Assembly: GCA_021819535.1 (NCBI GenBank)
Contig: JAKAQU010000033.1
Coordinates: forward strand, 1-13,772
Source of the DNA: Pseudomonadota bacterium
GTDB taxonomy: Bacteria; Pseudomonadota; Alphaproteobacteria; Acetobacterales; Acetobacteraceae
DNA: 13,772 bases
Reading direction: 5' to 3'
Below the pieces are notes generated by a model. The model did no database searches. It had not been told where the DNA came from and saw only the letters and a list, made by a program, of their open reading frames with translations. Made by a program: the position numbers and the translations under genes. Of this stretch, positions 1-6,508 are shown piece by piece. Position 1 is the first letter of the stretch. The number at the start of each line of letters is the position of its first letter.

Positions 1-40
1 CCATGTCGGCCGACATGATGCCGAGCAGCCGGGAAAACAT
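1..40 (-). CDS. mreB: Probable MreB rod-shape protein, N-terminal fragment (cut by window edge)
   Basis: Reading leftward from the ATG at 40-38, the 13 complete codons give MFSRLLGIMSADM, followed by a codon starting with G. This resembles the amino terminus of alphaproteobacterial MreB, where a short amphipathic segment precedes the first actin-fold strand. MreB polymerises under the inner membrane and guides peptidoglycan synthesis. A good Shine-Dalgarno, GAGGAG (complement of 51-56), lies 10 nt before the ATG, which supports this start. The gene is divergent from the lipoprotein at 181. Only 13 residues are visible, so the name rests on a short match. A different short membrane-associated N-terminus cannot be excluded. 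Confidence 0.5.
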   Translation of the reverse strand, partial: MFSRLLGIMSADM

Positions 41-180
41 CTTGCACAAACTCCTCATCCCGCGCCGCCGCGGGCAGCGGAGGGTTAGCCGCCCCGGCGT
101 TCACAAACAAGAGGGAAGGCTTGCCCGAACACCTCGGCGGCGGCAAAACATAACCTATGATCGAGAGGGAATAACGGAGA

Positions 181-423
181 ATGAACAAAGCGACGCTCGG
201 ACCACGCCGCCTCGGCGCGGCACTCGCGCTCGGCGCCCTCTTGCTGCTCGCCGCGTGCGGCGATGGCGGCTGGGCGGGCTATGGCGGCGACGACGAGGGT
301 GGCCCCTTTGGCGGCATGCTCGGCGACGATGGCTACGAGGAGGGTGGGCCCGGGCTCTACGGCATGGGCATGCCCTATTACGGCGGCGGCGTCGGCTGGG
401 GCGGCTTCAATTACGACGAATAG
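181..423 (+). CDS. Small glycine-rich lipoprotein, function unknown
   Basis: An 80-residue protein begins with a lipoprotein signal: basic N-region with Arg9-Arg10, hydrophobic stretch from about 11 to 25, and lipobox LAAC with the lipidated Cys at 26. The mature part is low-complexity, rich in Gly, Asp, Glu, Tyr and Met, with no recognisable domain, and ends GGFNYDE. The ATG at 181 follows a purine-rich leader (GAGAGGGA near 163-170, and GGAGA abutting the ATG). It is predicted to be anchored in the cell envelope. It is divergent from the probable mreB and convergent with the transglycosylase gene, 26 bp away. The signal sequence makes it believable as a real gene, but no function can be given. 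Confidence 0.72.
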   Translation: MNKATLGPRRLGAALALGALLLLAACGDGGWAGYGGDDEGGPFGGMLGDDGYEEGGPGLYGMGMPYYGGGVGWGGFNYDE

Positions 424-449
424 CGGCCGAGCCGCGGCTGGGCGGTGAG

Positions 450-1151
450 CTAGGGCGTCCCAGCAGCCGCTTGTGCGGGGCTGGTGGTGGCCGGCGCCGG
501 TTTTTTGGCGTCCTCTTTGCGATGATGGACGGGCTTCCGCTTGGCATGGGTCGTTTTGGCATGGGAGACGTTGGTATGGGAGGCGGAGGCGGTTTTCGTC
601 CCCGCAGCACTGGCATGGCCGACATAGGCGCGGGTCTCGGCGGGAAGCGGCGCGCCTTCTCGCATATGCGCAACGACGCGCTCGGGCCCGGCATTGTAGG
701 CCGCGAGCATGTTGCGTTCCCCGACCGCGTCCCGCATCTCCTTGAGATAGGCGGTGCCGGCCAGGATATTGTCACGCGGATTGAAGGGATCGGCGCCGAG
801 GCCGTATTGCAGCCTGAGTTTCGCATAGGTCGCCGGCATCACCTGCATCAGGCCACGCGCGCCGACCGCGGAGACCGCCCGTACCTGGCCGCGCGATTCC
901 TTTTGCATGACGGCGCGAATGATCGGCGCCGGTATGCCAAAACGCGCCGAGGCCTGCTCGATATACGGCCCCCAAGGGTCGCCGGGCGGGCCGGGCGCGG
1001 GGTAGCCGTCATAGAGGCGATATTGCGCGGTCGGGGCTGGCGCGTGGCTGGCGCAAGCGGCGAGAAGGGCGAGCAGCACGAGCGAGAGCGCCACGCGCAC
1101 GGGCCGCGCCGAGGGCAAACCCTCCGCCATGACCGGCCAAACCCGTCTCAC
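450..1151 (-). CDS. Lytic transglycosylase lipoprotein, SLT domain
   Basis: A 233-residue SLT-family enzyme. It should cleave the MurNAc-GlcNAc bond of peptidoglycan with 1,6-anhydro ring formation at the outer membrane or in the periplasm. Residues 17-33 form a hydrophobic segment ending in the lipobox LAAC, lipid Cys at 33. The SLT fold runs from about 60 to 165: catalytic Glu85 in MQKESRG, then GARGLMQVMPATY (97-109), the NILAGTAYL helix (128-136) and AAYNAGPERV (150-159). The tail after about 178 is rich in Ala, Thr, Lys and His and is probably unstructured. I chose the GTG at 1151 because a strong purine run (AGGAGGGAGGAGG on this strand) sits 6 nt before it. The ATG at 1130 lacks a close Shine-Dalgarno and would shorten the N-region. 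It lies downstream of argC and the carbonic anhydrase-like gene on the same strand, with a 110 bp gap. Confidence 0.9.
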   Translation of the reverse strand: MRRVWPVMAEGLPSARPVRVALSLVLLALLAACASHAPAPTAQYRLYDGYPAPGPPGDPWGPYIEQASARFGIPAPIIRAVMQKESRGQVRAVSAVGARGLMQVMPATYAKLRLQYGLGADPFNPRDNILAGTAYLKEMRDAVGERNMLAAYNAGPERVVAHMREGAPLPAETRAYVGHASAAGTKTASASHTNVSHAKTTHAKRKPVHHRKEDAKKPAPATTSPAQAAAGTP

Positions 1152-1261
1152 ACCCTGCCTCCTCCCTCCTCTGCCGCCGGCCAAAACCCGCCTCGCCCGT
1201 CGCCGATAGCCGAAGGGCACGCGAAAGCGGAAACAAGATCGAGTGATCGGCGCAATGATCG

Positions 1262-1849
1262 CTAGGCGATCGGGCTGAGACCGGCACGGAAGCGCGCGGC
1301 GAGTTTGGCATAATGTGTCGCCGTGCGATCCCAGAGCGCCCGTTCCTCGGCATCCATCACCCGTTTCAGCCGCGCCGGCGCCCCGGCCCAGAGTTCCATC
1401 GGGCCGATGCGTTTTCCCGGCGCGAGCAGGCCGCCGGCGGCGAGCATCCCTCCTTCCTCGATCACCGCGCCGTCGAGCACGGTTGCCCCCATGCCGACGA
1501 AGGCGCGCCGCGCCAGCGTGCAGGCATGAATGATGGCGGCATGGCCGATCGAGACGTCATCGCCGAGCACGGTCGCAAGCGGGCTGCCATTGATCATGCC
1601 GCTATTGACGTGGATGATGGTGCCATCCTGGATATTGCAGCCGGCACCGATGCGGATCGCGTTGTCATCGCCGCGCAGCACGCAATTGAACCAGACGCTG
1701 GAGCGTGGTCCGATTTCGACATCGCCGATGACGACGGCGCCGGGTGCGATCCAGGCTTCGGGGTGGATGCGCGGGGCGATGCCATCGAGCGCATAAAGCG
1801 CCGCGCGCGCCGCGGGCACATCAGGGGGATGCGGAAAATCAGCGGACAT
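1262..1849 (-). CDS. Gamma-carbonic anhydrase-like protein (left-handed beta-helix)
   Basis: A 195-residue hexapeptide-repeat protein of the gamma-carbonic anhydrase/YrdA/PaaY group. Visible coils include VVIGDVEIGPRSSVWFNCVL (39-58) and the following RGDDNAIRIG. The three metal-ligand histidines of the family are in place: His80 in TIIHVN, and His103 and His108 in SIGHAAIIHAC. The protein would form a trimer with metal between subunits. Whether it hydrates CO2 or acts on another substrate cannot be told, since many members lack measured activity. The start at 1849 has AAGGAG (within complement of 1857-1863) about 8 nt upstream and overlaps the end of argC by 11 nt, so translational coupling is likely. 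Earlier ATG at 1867 has no such signal. Confidence 0.9.
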   Translation of the reverse strand: MSADFPHPPDVPAARAALYALDGIAPRIHPEAWIAPGAVVIGDVEIGPRSSVWFNCVLRGDDNAIRIGAGCNIQDGTIIHVNSGMINGSPLATVLGDDVSIGHAAIIHACTLARRAFVGMGATVLDGAVIEEGGMLAAGGLLAPGKRIGPMELWAGAPARLKRVMDAEERALWDRTATHYAKLAARFRAGLSPIA

Positions 1850-2810
1850 CGGCCAACTCCTTCGCATCCTGCGTGAGGGCGGGAAGGCCGAGCATCAGCC
1901 GCGCATTCTGCACCGCGGCACCCGAGGCCCCTTTGCCGAGATTGTCGAGATGCGCGACCAAAACCGCCTGCCGATGCCTCTCATGGGCGAAGACGTGGAG
2001 CGTCATCCGGTCGCTCTCGCGCGGCGTCTCGGCGGCGAGCTTGTCCCCCGTCCCGTCCGACGAGACGGTGATCAGTGCGGCATCGCGATAATGCCGGGCG
2101 AGAGCGGCACGGAGATCGGCGGCGGCCGGCCGCCCCGGCAGCGTGTCGAGGAAAAGCGGGATCGAGACCAGCATCCCCTGGCGGAAATGCCCGACCGCGG
2201 GGACGAATAGCGGCCTTTGGGCGAGCCCGGCATAGCGGATGATTTCAGGAACATGCTTGTGTTCGAGCCCGAGCGCATAAAGCTCGAACGCCGGGCCGCC
2301 GGCCGCCTCGTGCGCCGCGATCATCATCCGCCCACCGCCCGAATAGCCGGAGACGGCATGGATCGAAAGGGCCATATCGGGCGCGATCAACCCTCTCTCC
2401 ACCAAGGGACGGAGAAGGGCGATGGCGCCGGTCGCATAGCAGCCGGGATTGGCAACCAGCGCCGCCCCCGCGATCGCCGCCGCCTGGCCGGCCGCAAGCT
2501 CGGGGAAACCATAGACCCAGCCGGGCGCGGTGCGATGGGCGGTTGACGCATCGAGGAGACGCGGCGCACCCGCCCCGAGATCTGCCCTGAGATCCGTGGC
2601 GAGAGCGACCGCCTCGCGCGCGGCCTGATCGGGCAGGCAGAGAATGACCAGATCCGCCGCCGCCATCGCCGCCCGTCGCGCCGCATTCTCCTTGCGCTCG
2701 CCCTCGGGAAGATGAAGCAGCGTGATCTCGGGAACAGCCTCGAGGCGCGCGCGGATGCCAAGCCCCGTCGTGCCCGCCTCACCATCGATGAATACGGTTT
2801 TGCTCACCAT
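1839..2810 (-). CDS. argC: N-acetyl-gamma-glutamyl-phosphate reductase, type 2
   Basis: A 323-residue ArgC catalysing NADPH-dependent reduction of N-acetylglutamyl-5-phosphate to the semialdehyde, the third step of arginine synthesis, in the cytoplasm. The N-terminal Rossmann segment shows FIDGEAGTTGLGIR (7-20). The catalytic Cys124 lies in NPGCYATG, the substrate-shaping SGYSGGGR at 154-161, and the conserved GLEHKHVPEI at 181-190. Length and motifs fit the type 2 group rather than the longer type 1 enzymes. The ATG at 2810 is preceded by GAGAAGG 9 nt upstream, which lies inside a perfect hairpin (separate entry), so expression may be modulated. The gene overlaps the next one by 11 nt, suggesting an operon with the carbonic anhydrase-like protein. 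Confidence 0.93.
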   Translation of the reverse strand: MVSKTVFIDGEAGTTGLGIRARLEAVPEITLLHLPEGERKENAARRAAMAAADLVILCLPDQAAREAVALATDLRADLGAGAPRLLDASTAHRTAPGWVYGFPELAAGQAAAIAGAALVANPGCYATGAIALLRPLVERGLIAPDMALSIHAVSGYSGGGRMMIAAHEAAGGPAFELYALGLEHKHVPEIIRYAGLAQRPLFVPAVGHFRQGMLVSIPLFLDTLPGRPAAADLRAALARHYRDAALITVSSDGTGDKLAAETPRESDRMTLHVFAHERHRQAVLVAHLDNLGKGASGAAVQNARLMLGLPALTQDAKELADVR

Positions 2811-2819
2811 GCCTCACCA

Positions 2820-2857
2820 CCTTCTCCGGCTATCGAAGGCCGAAGCGCCGGAGAAGG
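2820..2857 (-). promoter_or_regulatory. Hairpin sequestering the argC ribosome binding site
   Basis: A perfect 11-bp inverted repeat, CCTTCTCCGGC (2820-2830) and GCCGGAGAAGG (2847-2857), with a 16-nt loop. In the argC mRNA the 3' arm holds the purine-rich GGAGAAGG that would bind the 16S rRNA tail, 9 nt before the ATG. A folded leader would therefore hide the ribosome binding site. The pairing is directly visible; a regulatory role is inferred. It could also be part of a dispersed intergenic palindrome that happens to lie here. Confidence 0.5.
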
Positions 2858-2918
2858 CAAGCCCCGGCGCACGCGGAGCGAAGGGGCTGTTCCTTTTTGC
2901 GACCTGTCAAGCATCAGG

Positions 2919-2937
2919 GCAGGGGCTTTGCCCCTGC
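2919..2937. repeat. GC-rich perfect hairpin GCAGGGGC-TTT-GCCCCTGC
   Basis: Two 8-bp arms with a TTT loop. There is no T-run on either strand after it, so it is not a canonical intrinsic terminator. Short hairpins of this kind are common intergenic palindromes in GC-rich alphaproteobacteria. Role unknown. Confidence 0.5.
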
Positions 2938-2993
2938 ACGGGGTCTAGTGATCTCCGAAACGGGACCCATTTTTGGCAACACTCACGGGATTG

Positions 2994-3029
2994 TGATCTG
3001 GCTCATGATCTGGCTCATGATCTGGTGAA
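2994..3029 (+). repeat. 12-bp tandem repeat, about 2.7 copies
   Basis: The unit TGATCTGGCTCA occurs perfectly at 2994-3005 and 3006-3017, then diverges after TGATCTGG at 3018-3025. It is in non-coding sequence between argC and the CTAG palindromes. No ORF of note crosses it. It may be slippage within remnant mobile DNA. Confidence 0.75.
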
Positions 3030-3118
3030 TGGTGTTGTTTTCTGGTCTCACCATTGGCGCCACCCGAGAGCGATTGCCCCCGTCCGACGAGGATTTTTCT
3101 CCGTTTGGTTGAGGCTCG

Positions 3119-3193
3119 CTAGTGTCCCGATTCCGAAGTCCGTCACCCTCTGGATCGGCACGTTACGGACTTCGGAATCGACATGGACACTAG
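3119..3193. mobile_element. MITE-like palindrome 1 in a CTAG site
   Basis: The outer arms CTAGTGTCC (3119-3127) and GGACACTAG (3185-3193) are perfect complements. The inner arms CGATTCCGAAGTCCGT (3128-3143) and ACGGACTTCGGAATCG (3165-3180) are also perfect. A 4-nt bulge, ACAT, lies only on the right (3181-3184) and the loop is 21 nt. If the TA of CTA and TAG is a target duplication, the mobile unit is 3122-3190, 69 bp, starting GTGTCC and ending GGACAC. IS630-type elements are known to insert at TA, often within CTAG, so a non-autonomous IS630-like MITE is the best reading. No transposase of that family is in the window. Confidence 0.65.
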
Positions 3194-3206
3194 CAAATCA
3201 TTGATT

Positions 3207-3283
3207 CTAGTGTGGTTTATGGTTCAGAAGTCCGCGCCGTTGTTGGCGTCAAATGGTGGCGGACTTCTGAACCACCACACTAG
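3207..3283. mobile_element. MITE-like palindrome 2 in a CTAG site, opposite orientation
   Basis: It has the same plan as the palindrome 13 bp to its left, with a different sequence. The outer arms are CTAGTGTGG (3207-3215) and CCACACTAG (3275-3283). The inner arms are TGGTTCAGAAGTCCGC (3220-3235) and GCGGACTTCTGAACCA (3259-3274). The 4-nt bulge, here TTTA, is on the left (3216-3219), so relative to palindrome 1 this copy is inverted. Shared bases are the CTAGTGT end and the AAGTCCG core; differing bases are changed in both arms, keeping the pairing. The putative mobile unit is 3210-3280, 71 bp. Confidence 0.65.
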
Positions 3284-3348
3284 ACAATACCAATGAAAAA
3301 TGGCGGCCTTCGGTCCTGGCCCGATCGGCGAACCCAGTTGGGGCTGTG

Positions 3349-3540
3349 TTAAGTGTAGCGCGCCTCGCGCGTCTCGGCGATGATCTCAGTCGCGTCGATG
3401 TCGAGCGTGTAGAATTTCCGCGCGTCTCGGCGCGGCAAGCGGCGCAACAGGCCGCGGTTCACCCGTTGCAGCCCCGCCAGGCAGGCATCCTCGCGCCCGG
3501 CCTTCTTTCGGCAGGTCGAGGACAAGACGGGTGGTGCTGA
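3349..3540 (-). pseudogene. Remnant of an IS1380-like (DDE) transposase, middle part
   Basis: On the minus strand one frame reads KKAGREDACLAGLQRVNRGL, continues through RKFYTLDIDATEIIAETREA to ARYT, and stops at 3349-3351. The LDIDATEIIAE block resembles the region around the first catalytic Asp of IS1380-family transposases. Upstream, RLVLDL is in a different frame, so a frameshift near 3508-3515 is present. The fragment abuts the folE stop at 3544 and has no start, no C-terminal half and no visible ends, so it is a relic. Family assignment is from recalled motif resemblance, not from a search. Confidence 0.5.
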
Positions 3541-3543
3541 CGG

Positions 3544-4182
3544 TCAATTGGCCGCGGCGTCCGGCAGATGGCTCTGGAGCATGGCGAGAAATTCGCGCCG
3601 TGTCGCCGGATCGTCGCGGAAGGCGCCGAGCATGCGGGTGGTCGTCATGGTGACGCCGGGCTTGTGGACACCGCGCGTGGTCATGCATTGATGCGCCGCC
3701 TCGATCACCACCGCGACCCCGCGCGGCTCAAGGATGTCGTTGATGGTGGCGGCGATCTGCGCGGTGAGTTTTTCCTGAATCTGGAGACGCTTGCCAAAGG
3801 CCTCGACGACGCGGGCGAGTTTGCTGATTCCGACGACGCGGCGCGCGGGCAGATAGGCGACATGGACACGCCCGAGAATCGCCGCCATGTGATGCTCGCA
3901 CACGCTTTCGAGGCGAATATTACGCAGCAACACGATCTCGTCGTAGCCTTCCACCTCCTCGAAAGTGCGAGCAAGGATGGCGCTTGGATCGGTGTCATAG
4001 CCGGCGAAGAACTCCTCATAGGCACGCACCACGCGCGAAGGCGTGTCCTGCAAACCCTCGCGTGTCGGGTCATCGCCGGCCCAGCGCAAAAGCGTCCGCA
4101 CCGCGGCTTCGGCTTCCTTGCGCGAAGGCCGGTCGGCCATCAAGGTGTTGCGAAGTTTCGGCGGATTGACAACGACATTCAT
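3544..4182 (-). CDS. folE: GTP cyclohydrolase I
   Basis: A 212-residue FolE, which converts GTP to 7,8-dihydroneopterin triphosphate and feeds folate (and possibly queuosine) synthesis in the cytoplasm. Signature motifs are intact: ESVCEHHMAAILGRVHVAYL (92-111), VVGISKLARVVEAFGKRLQIQEKLT (116-140, substrate site) and EAAHQCMTTRGV (161-172). The zinc ligands expected from the E. coli enzyme map to Cys95, His98 and Cys166, marking a zinc-type IA enzyme. I chose the ATG at 4182, with GGGGA about 10 nt upstream. The frame stays open to 4317 but those extra residues are unlike the family, and the later ATG at 4140 lacks a Shine-Dalgarno. The gene stands alone on its strand. Confidence 0.95.
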   Translation of the reverse strand: MNVVVNPPKLRNTLMADRPSRKEAEAAVRTLLRWAGDDPTREGLQDTPSRVVRAYEEFFAGYDTDPSAILARTFEEVEGYDEIVLLRNIRLESVCEHHMAAILGRVHVAYLPARRVVGISKLARVVEAFGKRLQIQEKLTAQIAATINDILEPRGVAVVIEAAHQCMTTRGVHKPGVTMTTTRMLGAFRDDPATRREFLAMLQSHLPDAAAN

Positions 4183-4313
4183 TGCGTGAATTTCCCCATC
4201 CTGGTGAACCTCGGCAGGTTGGCGCAAAACCCTTAACAGATGACTTATGATTTTGCCGTGTGCTCGGCGCAGGCCATCACAATGGGGTGAGATGCCTTGG
4301 CCGGCGGTGCGAA

Positions 4314-4547
4314 TCAATCGCCGTCGCCGCCTTCGCCTTCGCCACCAAATCCGCCATAATAATAGGCCGGTGGCGCGTAATAGGCCGGCGGCGGCGCGTA
4401 ATAGGCGGGAGGCGCCGCCGGCGCCTGCACCACGGCCGGAGGTGGCGGCGGATAGTAGGCGTGCCTGTAATAATCGTCGTCGTCACAGCCGGCGACGCCA
4501 AGAGAGACACTCACGAGAAGCGCGAAAACCATAATGATGCGTAACAT
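4314..4547 (-). CDS. Small Tyr/Pro-rich lipoprotein, function unknown
   Basis: A 77-residue predicted lipoprotein. The signal MLRIIMVFALLVSVSLGVAG ends at a lipobox VAGC (Cys21), followed by DDDD; an Asp at +2 would, by the E. coli rule, favour inner-membrane retention. The mature protein is a low-complexity run of Tyr-Tyr-Ala-Pro-Pro units ending in GFGGEGEGGDGD. AAGGAG lies 8 nt before the ATG at 4547, supporting this start over the upstream in-frame ATG at 4592. It is divergent from the other low-complexity exported protein at 4726, so they may share a control region (4548-4725). No domain is recognised. It may be a structural or surface protein. Confidence 0.75.
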   Translation of the reverse strand: MLRIIMVFALLVSVSLGVAGCDDDDYYRHAYYPPPPPAVVQAPAAPPAYYAPPPAYYAPPAYYYGGFGGEGEGGDGD

Positions 4548-4725
4548 GCCAGAAACTCCTTCGACGCGTTTCCATGCACCCCATCCCACCACGACGGCTG
4601 CCGATATTCAACACGCCCGGCGGTTACACTTTGTAATTGGCGGTGCGGCCCAGCATTGGTTACCGATGCCGTCAGTGTGCTTGACCATCATCGCTCTCCC
4701 AATCTCACACTGGGGACTCCGTCGC

Positions 4726-5046
4726 ATGAAATTCAGCCCATTTTTCCTTGCGCTCCTTCTCACCTTCGGCGCCGGCGCCGCATCGGCGGATGATTGGCAC
4801 GATGGCGGCTGGCACGATGGCGGCTGGCACGATGGCGGTTGGCACGACGGCGGCTGGCGCGGCGGCGGCTGGGGAGAGCATGAGTGGCACGACTGGCACG
4901 AGCATTGGGATGGCCCGGGCTACGGCTACCGCTACGGCGCGCCGCCACCCGTCGTTTACTCTCCACCCCCGGTCTACGCGCCGCCGCCGCCGGTCGCCTA
5001 TCCGCCGCCGATGTATTATCCGCCGCGCTTCGGCGATGATGACTGA
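4726..5046 (+). CDS. Secreted WHDGG-repeat, Pro/Tyr-rich small protein
   Basis: A 106-residue protein with a Sec signal (MKFSPFFLALLLTFGAGAAS, cleavage expected near AASA-DD). The mature part opens with four perfect WHDGG units and one WRGGG, then EHEWHDWHEHW, and ends in a Pro/Tyr-rich tail finishing RFGDDD. The His/Asp/Trp content suggests possible metal or surface binding, but that is only inference. GGGGA about 10 nt before the ATG supports the start at 4726; the frame is open upstream but that part has no signal-like sequence. The proline-tyrosine tail resembles that of the divergent lipoprotein at 4314-4547, and the two may be functionally related envelope proteins. Confidence 0.72.
   Translation: MKFSPFFLALLLTFGAGAASADDWHDGGWHDGGWHDGGWHDGGWRGGGWGEHEWHDWHEHWDGPGYGYRYGAPPPVVYSPPPVYAPPPPVAYPPPMYYPPRFGDDD
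4795..4869 (+). repeat. 15-bp tandem repeat encoding WHDGG, four copies plus a variant
   Basis: The unit TGGCACGATGGCGGC occurs from 4795 in four nearly identical copies to 4854. The only changes are synonymous (GGT for GGC in copy 3, GAC for GAT in copy 4). A fifth divergent copy reads TGGCGCGGCGGCGGC (4855-4869). Copy number could vary by slippage without shifting the frame. Confidence 0.9.
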
Positions 5047-5076
5047 AACGAGGCCGAAACGGCGCGCGTCCCTCGT

Positions 5077-6324
5077 GTGAGCACCCTGTCGGCGCCGCGG
5101 GGATACGACATCCGCGCTGCCTGGCCATCGCCTGTCCGGCGGCTGTTCGTGGCGCGGTTTCTGCGCAGCCTCACGCAAGGCTGCCTGGTCGTCGATTTCA
5201 CGCTCTATCTCCGGCTTCTGCACTGGACGGGGGCCAGCATCGGCGCGGTGCTGGCGGGAAGCTTCGTGCTCGGCGCCGGGCTCAGCCTGCTGGTTGGTCC
5301 GGCGAGCGACCGCTTCGGCTGCAAGCGGCTCCTGATCGGCTATGAAATCATGGTCGCGCTGGCGTTTTTCGCCGTCGCCGTCAGCACCCGACCCTCGGTG
5401 ATCGCCGCCGCGGCGATATTCGCCGGGTTTGGACGCGGCGCCAATGGCGCGCCGGGGTGTTTCGTTCCGGTTGAATTGAGCTGGCTCGCCGGCTTCGTTC
5501 CCGCCGAGCGACGCGGCGCCGCCTATAGCGCCAACACGGCGTCGGGCTTCCTCGGCATGGGCCTCGGCGCGCTGCTCGCCATCGCGCCCGCGCTCTGGGC
5601 CGGCATATGGCCGGGGGCGAGCGGCTACCGGCCGCTTTTTCTCGCCGGCGGCGCTTTCGCCTTGGCCATCGCCGCCGTGCTCGCGACCATCCCGGAGCGC
5701 CCCGGCCGGCATCCCGCCGTTGATGCGGATGCCGGCGTCCGGCTCGATCCGGGCGAGCGGCGACGGCTCTGGCAACTTGCTCTCATCAGTCTCCTGAGTG
5801 GTGTCTCGCTCGGGCTTTCCGGGCCGTTGATCGCCTATTGGTTCGCGGTGAAATTTCATCTCGACCCGCGCGAGATCGCGCCGGTTTTGGCCATGGCCAA
5901 TGCGGGTGCCGCGCTCTCGGCGTTCATGACCGCTCGGATGACGGTAAAATTCGGCGCCGCGCGCAGCTTCGTGGTTCTCCAGGGACTCGGCGCCGTGCTG
6001 CTGCTCGGCTTTCCCCTCATCCCGGTCTTTCCGCTCGCGGCAATGACGTGGGTTCTGCGTTTCGCTTTGGAGCGCGGCGCGATCGGGGCGATGGAGGCGG
6101 TGATGATGAACTTGGTTGGCGCGCGCCGGCGGGGCCTCGCCGGCGGCCTCGGCACGGCAGCGCTGGCCTTGCCCCGTGGTCTCGGCCCGTTGCTGGCCGG
6201 AAGCTGGATCGCCGCCGGCGATCTCGCAGCGCCGTTCCTGGTCGCGGCACTCTTGCAAGGATTTTATGTCGCGCTGTTCGGCAAAGCCTTTGCCTCGCGG
6301 GATCGTGGGTTCAATAAAATTTGA
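5077..6324 (+). CDS. Major facilitator superfamily transporter, substrate unknown
   Basis: A 415-residue polytopic inner-membrane protein with about 12 hydrophobic segments in two halves, joined by a charged loop around residues 205-230. The MFS motif A, GPASDRFGCKR, is at 74-84 between the second and third helices, with a weaker counterpart (TARMTVKFGAAR) in the second half near 286-297. Proton-coupled uptake or efflux is the usual role, but the sequence does not reveal the substrate. The start is a GTG at 5077, 30 bp after the preceding gene, with only a weak upstream purine stretch, so the exact start is uncertain. It may be cotranscribed with the WHDGG gene. An AT-rich spacer follows. Confidence 0.88.
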   Translation: MSTLSAPRGYDIRAAWPSPVRRLFVARFLRSLTQGCLVVDFTLYLRLLHWTGASIGAVLAGSFVLGAGLSLLVGPASDRFGCKRLLIGYEIMVALAFFAVAVSTRPSVIAAAAIFAGFGRGANGAPGCFVPVELSWLAGFVPAERRGAAYSANTASGFLGMGLGALLAIAPALWAGIWPGASGYRPLFLAGGAFALAIAAVLATIPERPGRHPAVDADAGVRLDPGERRRLWQLALISLLSGVSLGLSGPLIAYWFAVKFHLDPREIAPVLAMANAGAALSAFMTARMTVKFGAARSFVVLQGLGAVLLLGFPLIPVFPLAAMTWVLRFALERGAIGAMEAVMMNLVGARRRGLAGGLGTAALALPRGLGPLLAGSWIAAGDLAAPFLVAALLQGFYVALFGKAFASRDRGFNKI

Positions 6325-6508
6325 TCTTCTTTCATCGCACGGCTATTCGGCAATTTCTATGTCCTGTCATATCAAGTAACTGATAAACATAGCTTATCTA
6401 TAAATTTTGCAATTGCCATTCATTCGCGCGGGTTACACATTGTTACGCAACGGATGCCGATTTCATGATTTATGGGCCTTTTGCTGGTGAAATCCATACG
6501 TGGTGTCA
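6325..6508 (+). other. AT-rich intergenic spacer before the GT9 gene
   Basis: This spacer is visibly richer in A and T than its neighbours, above all around 6340-6420. It contains a weak hairpin (GATAA, 7-nt loop, TTATC, near 6382-6398) and TTGCAA followed by TTACAC at a 20-bp spacing, too wide for a confident promoter. It likely holds the promoter of the glycosyltransferase gene. No gene is seen. Confidence 0.4.

Noticed and set aside
3..1265. A 420-codon plus-strand open frame
   Set aside because: It is extremely Arg-rich and runs antisense to the transglycosylase gene; it is a shadow of GC-rich codons.
2919..2937. Intrinsic terminator
   Set aside because: The stem is strong but no T-run follows on either strand, and no gene ends nearby in a fitting direction.
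4681..4710. TTGACC followed by a CTCACA-like -10 before the WHDGG gene
   Set aside because: The -35 is good but the -10 matches poorly at 17 or 18 bp spacing; not strong enough to list as a promoter.
4705..6258. A 517-codon minus-strand open frame opposite the MFS transporter
   Set aside because: Composition is Arg/Glu/Gln/Gly-rich without domains, and the plus strand encodes a clear 12-helix MFS protein with motif A.
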